Assembly (NCBI RefSeq): GCF_000002075.1
Contig: NW_004797295.1
Location: 366,993-430,992, forward strand
Length of the DNA stretch: 64,000 nt
Direction: 5' to 3'
DNA from: Aplysia californica
Lineage: Eukaryota > Mollusca > Gastropoda > Aplysiida > Aplysiidae
Part shown: positions 61,630 through 64,000 of the stretch, one piece after another
Numbering within the stretch: the stretch's first letter is position 1
How the letters are laid out: every line of letters begins with the position of its first letter
Notes under the pieces: generated by a model
What the model was told of the DNA's origin: nothing
Seen by the model: the letters and a program-made list of their open reading frames with translations, nothing else
The model's database searches: none
Translations under genes and position numbers: made by a program

Positions 61630-62480
61630 ATGTTACAGTGATGACAAAAACAGATACGCAGCAAGGCAAATAATGGACTTTAAATTCCATTTGTTTAGTA
61701 AACAAAGACTTCGTACACTATGAACTCCATTCATAATGGTAATATGAATGACAAGCTTTGTAACAATGACGCAGTGCACAGAACATGTCATCATTGTTAT
61801 GTACAAGAAAGGATACACATTAGACATTATCATTAACAACACATCACAATAGTGAAAGGCTGTACAAATACAGTTATCAAAGCCTCAGTACCAGAAAAAC
61901 ACATGTGTAAAACAATTTTTAAACTAATATGAGGCAAAAGCACAAAATCAATTGAGCTGACCTGTACATAACAGTGATGACAAACATGACTTGTACATAT
62001 AACAATGATGACACAATGTACAGGAAAAGACAAAAGTCTTGTCTCCAGAGAAAAAAGCGCACTTTAAGAATAAAAAAACCCAGGAGAGGTTTCTTTTGCT
62101 TTGAAACAGATACCAGGTCATATCAAAGACAGTAGACAATCACAATTACGTTGCTACTTATGACAAAGAGTACTCGTACATAACAGTGATGACAAAACAT
62201 ACTGGGAAAAGGTAAAATCATGCCTACAAAGAACAAATTTGCACTCTATGAGATACACAGATCAATAAAGGCGTATTTTGTTTCTAAATGAATCTTGCAT
62301 GTATGAAATATATGTTGAAAACTTAGTGATATTAGCAATTATACAAAATATTACTTGTACATAACAATGATGACACAATGACACAATGTATTGGAAAAAG
62401 GCATATCATGCCAACAAAGAACAAATGTGTATTTTTGAGTTAGACAGATAAACAAGGACATTTCATGTTTGTCTATTTGT
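61630..62480. repeat. Degenerate tandem repeat with TACATAACARTGATGACA motif
   Basis: The motif recurs at about 61633, 61967, 61995, 62178 and 62353, with longer shared downstream sequence (GGAAAAGGYAWATCATGCC and ACAAAGAACAAAT) between the units at 62178 and 62353. An inverted copy of the motif is at about 61787-61806. The spacing of the clearest units is about 175 bp. No coding potential seen. Confidence 0.65.
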
Positions 62481-63948
62481 TTGAGTAAAAAGAGCACACA
62501 TGACTTAAATAATGTTTGCTCTTAGGACAAAGTAATTTCTAGTACGTCGGTCAGTCTTGTACGGCTGCATGACGACACCCCAAACGTCATCACTAAGCAC
62601 AAAAGCTAAATCTATAACCACAGAAATGATCCATCTCTCGAAGTTTGTTCACACATCACACTCTTGTTCCAGGAATCCAATGTAAACACCACAATTTCAC
62701 TAAAATATTCAATAGGGTAGCCTAAAAACACGCAAAACAGTCCAGTACGTCACATTCAACGCAAGATTCTTGTGCGTAACCGGAGGGTGACGGCAATGAC
62801 TACTTTCGTTTTTCTCTTTACCCCGTTGCTCCAGCTGTTCTGGGGAAGCGGGTAAGGGGAAGTCACTCAAGAAAACAATTATATCCGGGCACTGTTGATG
62901 ATCCGTTCAAAACAAAAGTATGCTAAAATTCGGACTTCCGTTACGTCGCAAAGTGACGCCATTAACAGCGAATGTTAAACAGCCGACCGAAATCGTAGAT
63001 CTAGGAACCCGATGTTCCTTTCACGCATCGCGGCTTTTGAACTATTGAATAAACGACGAAAAGCAAAAAGATTTAACCAGCTGTGGTGATTCTACTGAAA
63101 AATAATGGTGTTTTCTGAAACACCTAGTCCGTGACGACACCCCTGACGCACAAGTGATCCGAATTATTCGTTTATTTGCAAACAAATAAACCGATTTCTT
63201 CAGCAAGTGTACCTTTCTCGATCACAAATAGCATAGAATCAAAGCACAGGTTAAAAAAAAACACCCAAAAATACTAAATTTTTGACGTTCTTGGAAGTTT
63301 GCATTGGTGTGCTCAAAATGACACTCGAGGAATCACTAAAAAACGAACATTTTGGGCACAAAATTTACAAACTCAAGATTATAAAGCTGACATAGGGTCT
63401 GAAACTGATAATGCAGTTTCTACATCCTATATTTGACATGTGTATAAGTTTTGGAGGAATAAATACTATTGCATCACATTTTATGCACACTATTGTGAGA
63501 TGTGTGTGTTTTTCCCCACGTTTTGGCAATATGGCTCATATAATATACTAGACTATAGATGATTTCTGTCTGTCTAGATCTAGGCCAAGGCCATAGATCT
63601 AGAATAACCTAAGTCTACTCTGAGCCAAGAGAGGGCGCTGAAACTTTCCGAAATCACAAAAGATTTCCCCTACCGGGTCTGTATAGATCTAAATCTAGAT
63701 CTACTTCATCGTGACTTTGTTCCCGGTTACCGGGTCTGTTTTCACTCCCAATTCCCAAACCCCCAAAATCACACTAGATCTATAGTCTATACAATCTTAA
63801 CATATGCTTACAAAGCTGATGAAAAACATTTTGCCTGAACACTGAAATCTACATTTCATGCTTAGCAACAAACGCTATCCTGGCATGATCTGTTCGTTAT
63901 TTTATGTACACTACACTGCCGACACTGCATTTGGGCTTGGCTGCATAC
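62481..63948. other. Right flank: nothing recognised
   Basis: Sequence with moderate CpG content at about 62560-63140 and TAGATC runs after 63575. It could hold a promoter or upstream UTR exon of the HMG20-like gene, but I see no decisive signal. Confidence 0.35.
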
Positions 63949-64000
63949 CTGACTCATGTGAATGAGAACTTGCTGCAAGGTCCAGTTTCAAGAAGAGATA
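63949..64000 (-). CDS. Possible partial exon at the window edge
   Basis: Minus-strand open stretch YLFLKLDLAASSHSHES ending in a CAG/GTATGC donor-like site. The frame is open to the window edge but only 52 nt are visible. It could be a coding or 5' UTR exon of a gene beginning outside the window, or chance. Confidence 0.2.

Noticed and set aside
1-64000. LTR retrotransposons, endogenous viruses or Polintons
   Set aside because: No long terminal direct repeats, integrase, capsid, envelope or protein-primed polymerase sequence was recognised anywhere in the window.

Overview
The window looks like animal nuclear DNA, AT-rich, with long introns, GT-AG splice sites, many degenerate transposons and no bacterial signals. 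A mollusc or other lophotrochozoan host is my guess, based on overall character and repeat types; the sequence alone does not prove it.

Two host genes account for most of the window, and they converge. On the plus strand, 467-33372 holds a complete 29-exon VPS11, a core subunit of the HOPS/CORVET endolysosomal tethering complexes. The spliced reading frame is 2745 nt (914 codons plus stop) and every exon joins in phase. On the minus strand, 54592-42097 holds a complete 12-exon gene for an HMG20A/HMG20B-like HMG-box protein of 514 aa. It has an extra U1/matrin-type zinc finger between the HMG box and the C-terminal coiled coil. Long 3' untranslated regions probably occupy much of 33.4-42.1 kb between the two genes.

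The introns and the right flank are packed with mobile DNA. These include a piggyBac-type element with TTAA ends and LINE pieces nested inside it (15.6-19.1 kb), a mariner (24.5-25.7 kb), three pogo/Tigger-type elements with TA target sites, small TTAA-flanked MITEs, a tRNA-derived SINE family in several truncation states, an RNase H-bearing LINE whose layout fits twin priming (55.3-59.1 kb), and a second LINE on the minus strand (59.1-60.9 kb). No LTR or virus-derived element was recognised. A self-complementary TAGATC hexamer repeat recurs at both ends of the window.

The observations most worth a second look are: (1) VPS11 intron 22 has a textbook U12-type donor and branch site, so it is probably spliced by the minor spliceosome; (2) the zinc finger in the HMG20-like protein; (3) a 325-bp duplication around a poly-C run at 29.0-29.6 kb that looks like a false assembly duplication; (4) the twin-primed LINE; and (5) the TIR-bounded nested element in VPS11 intron 15. 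I found no clearly new biological system.
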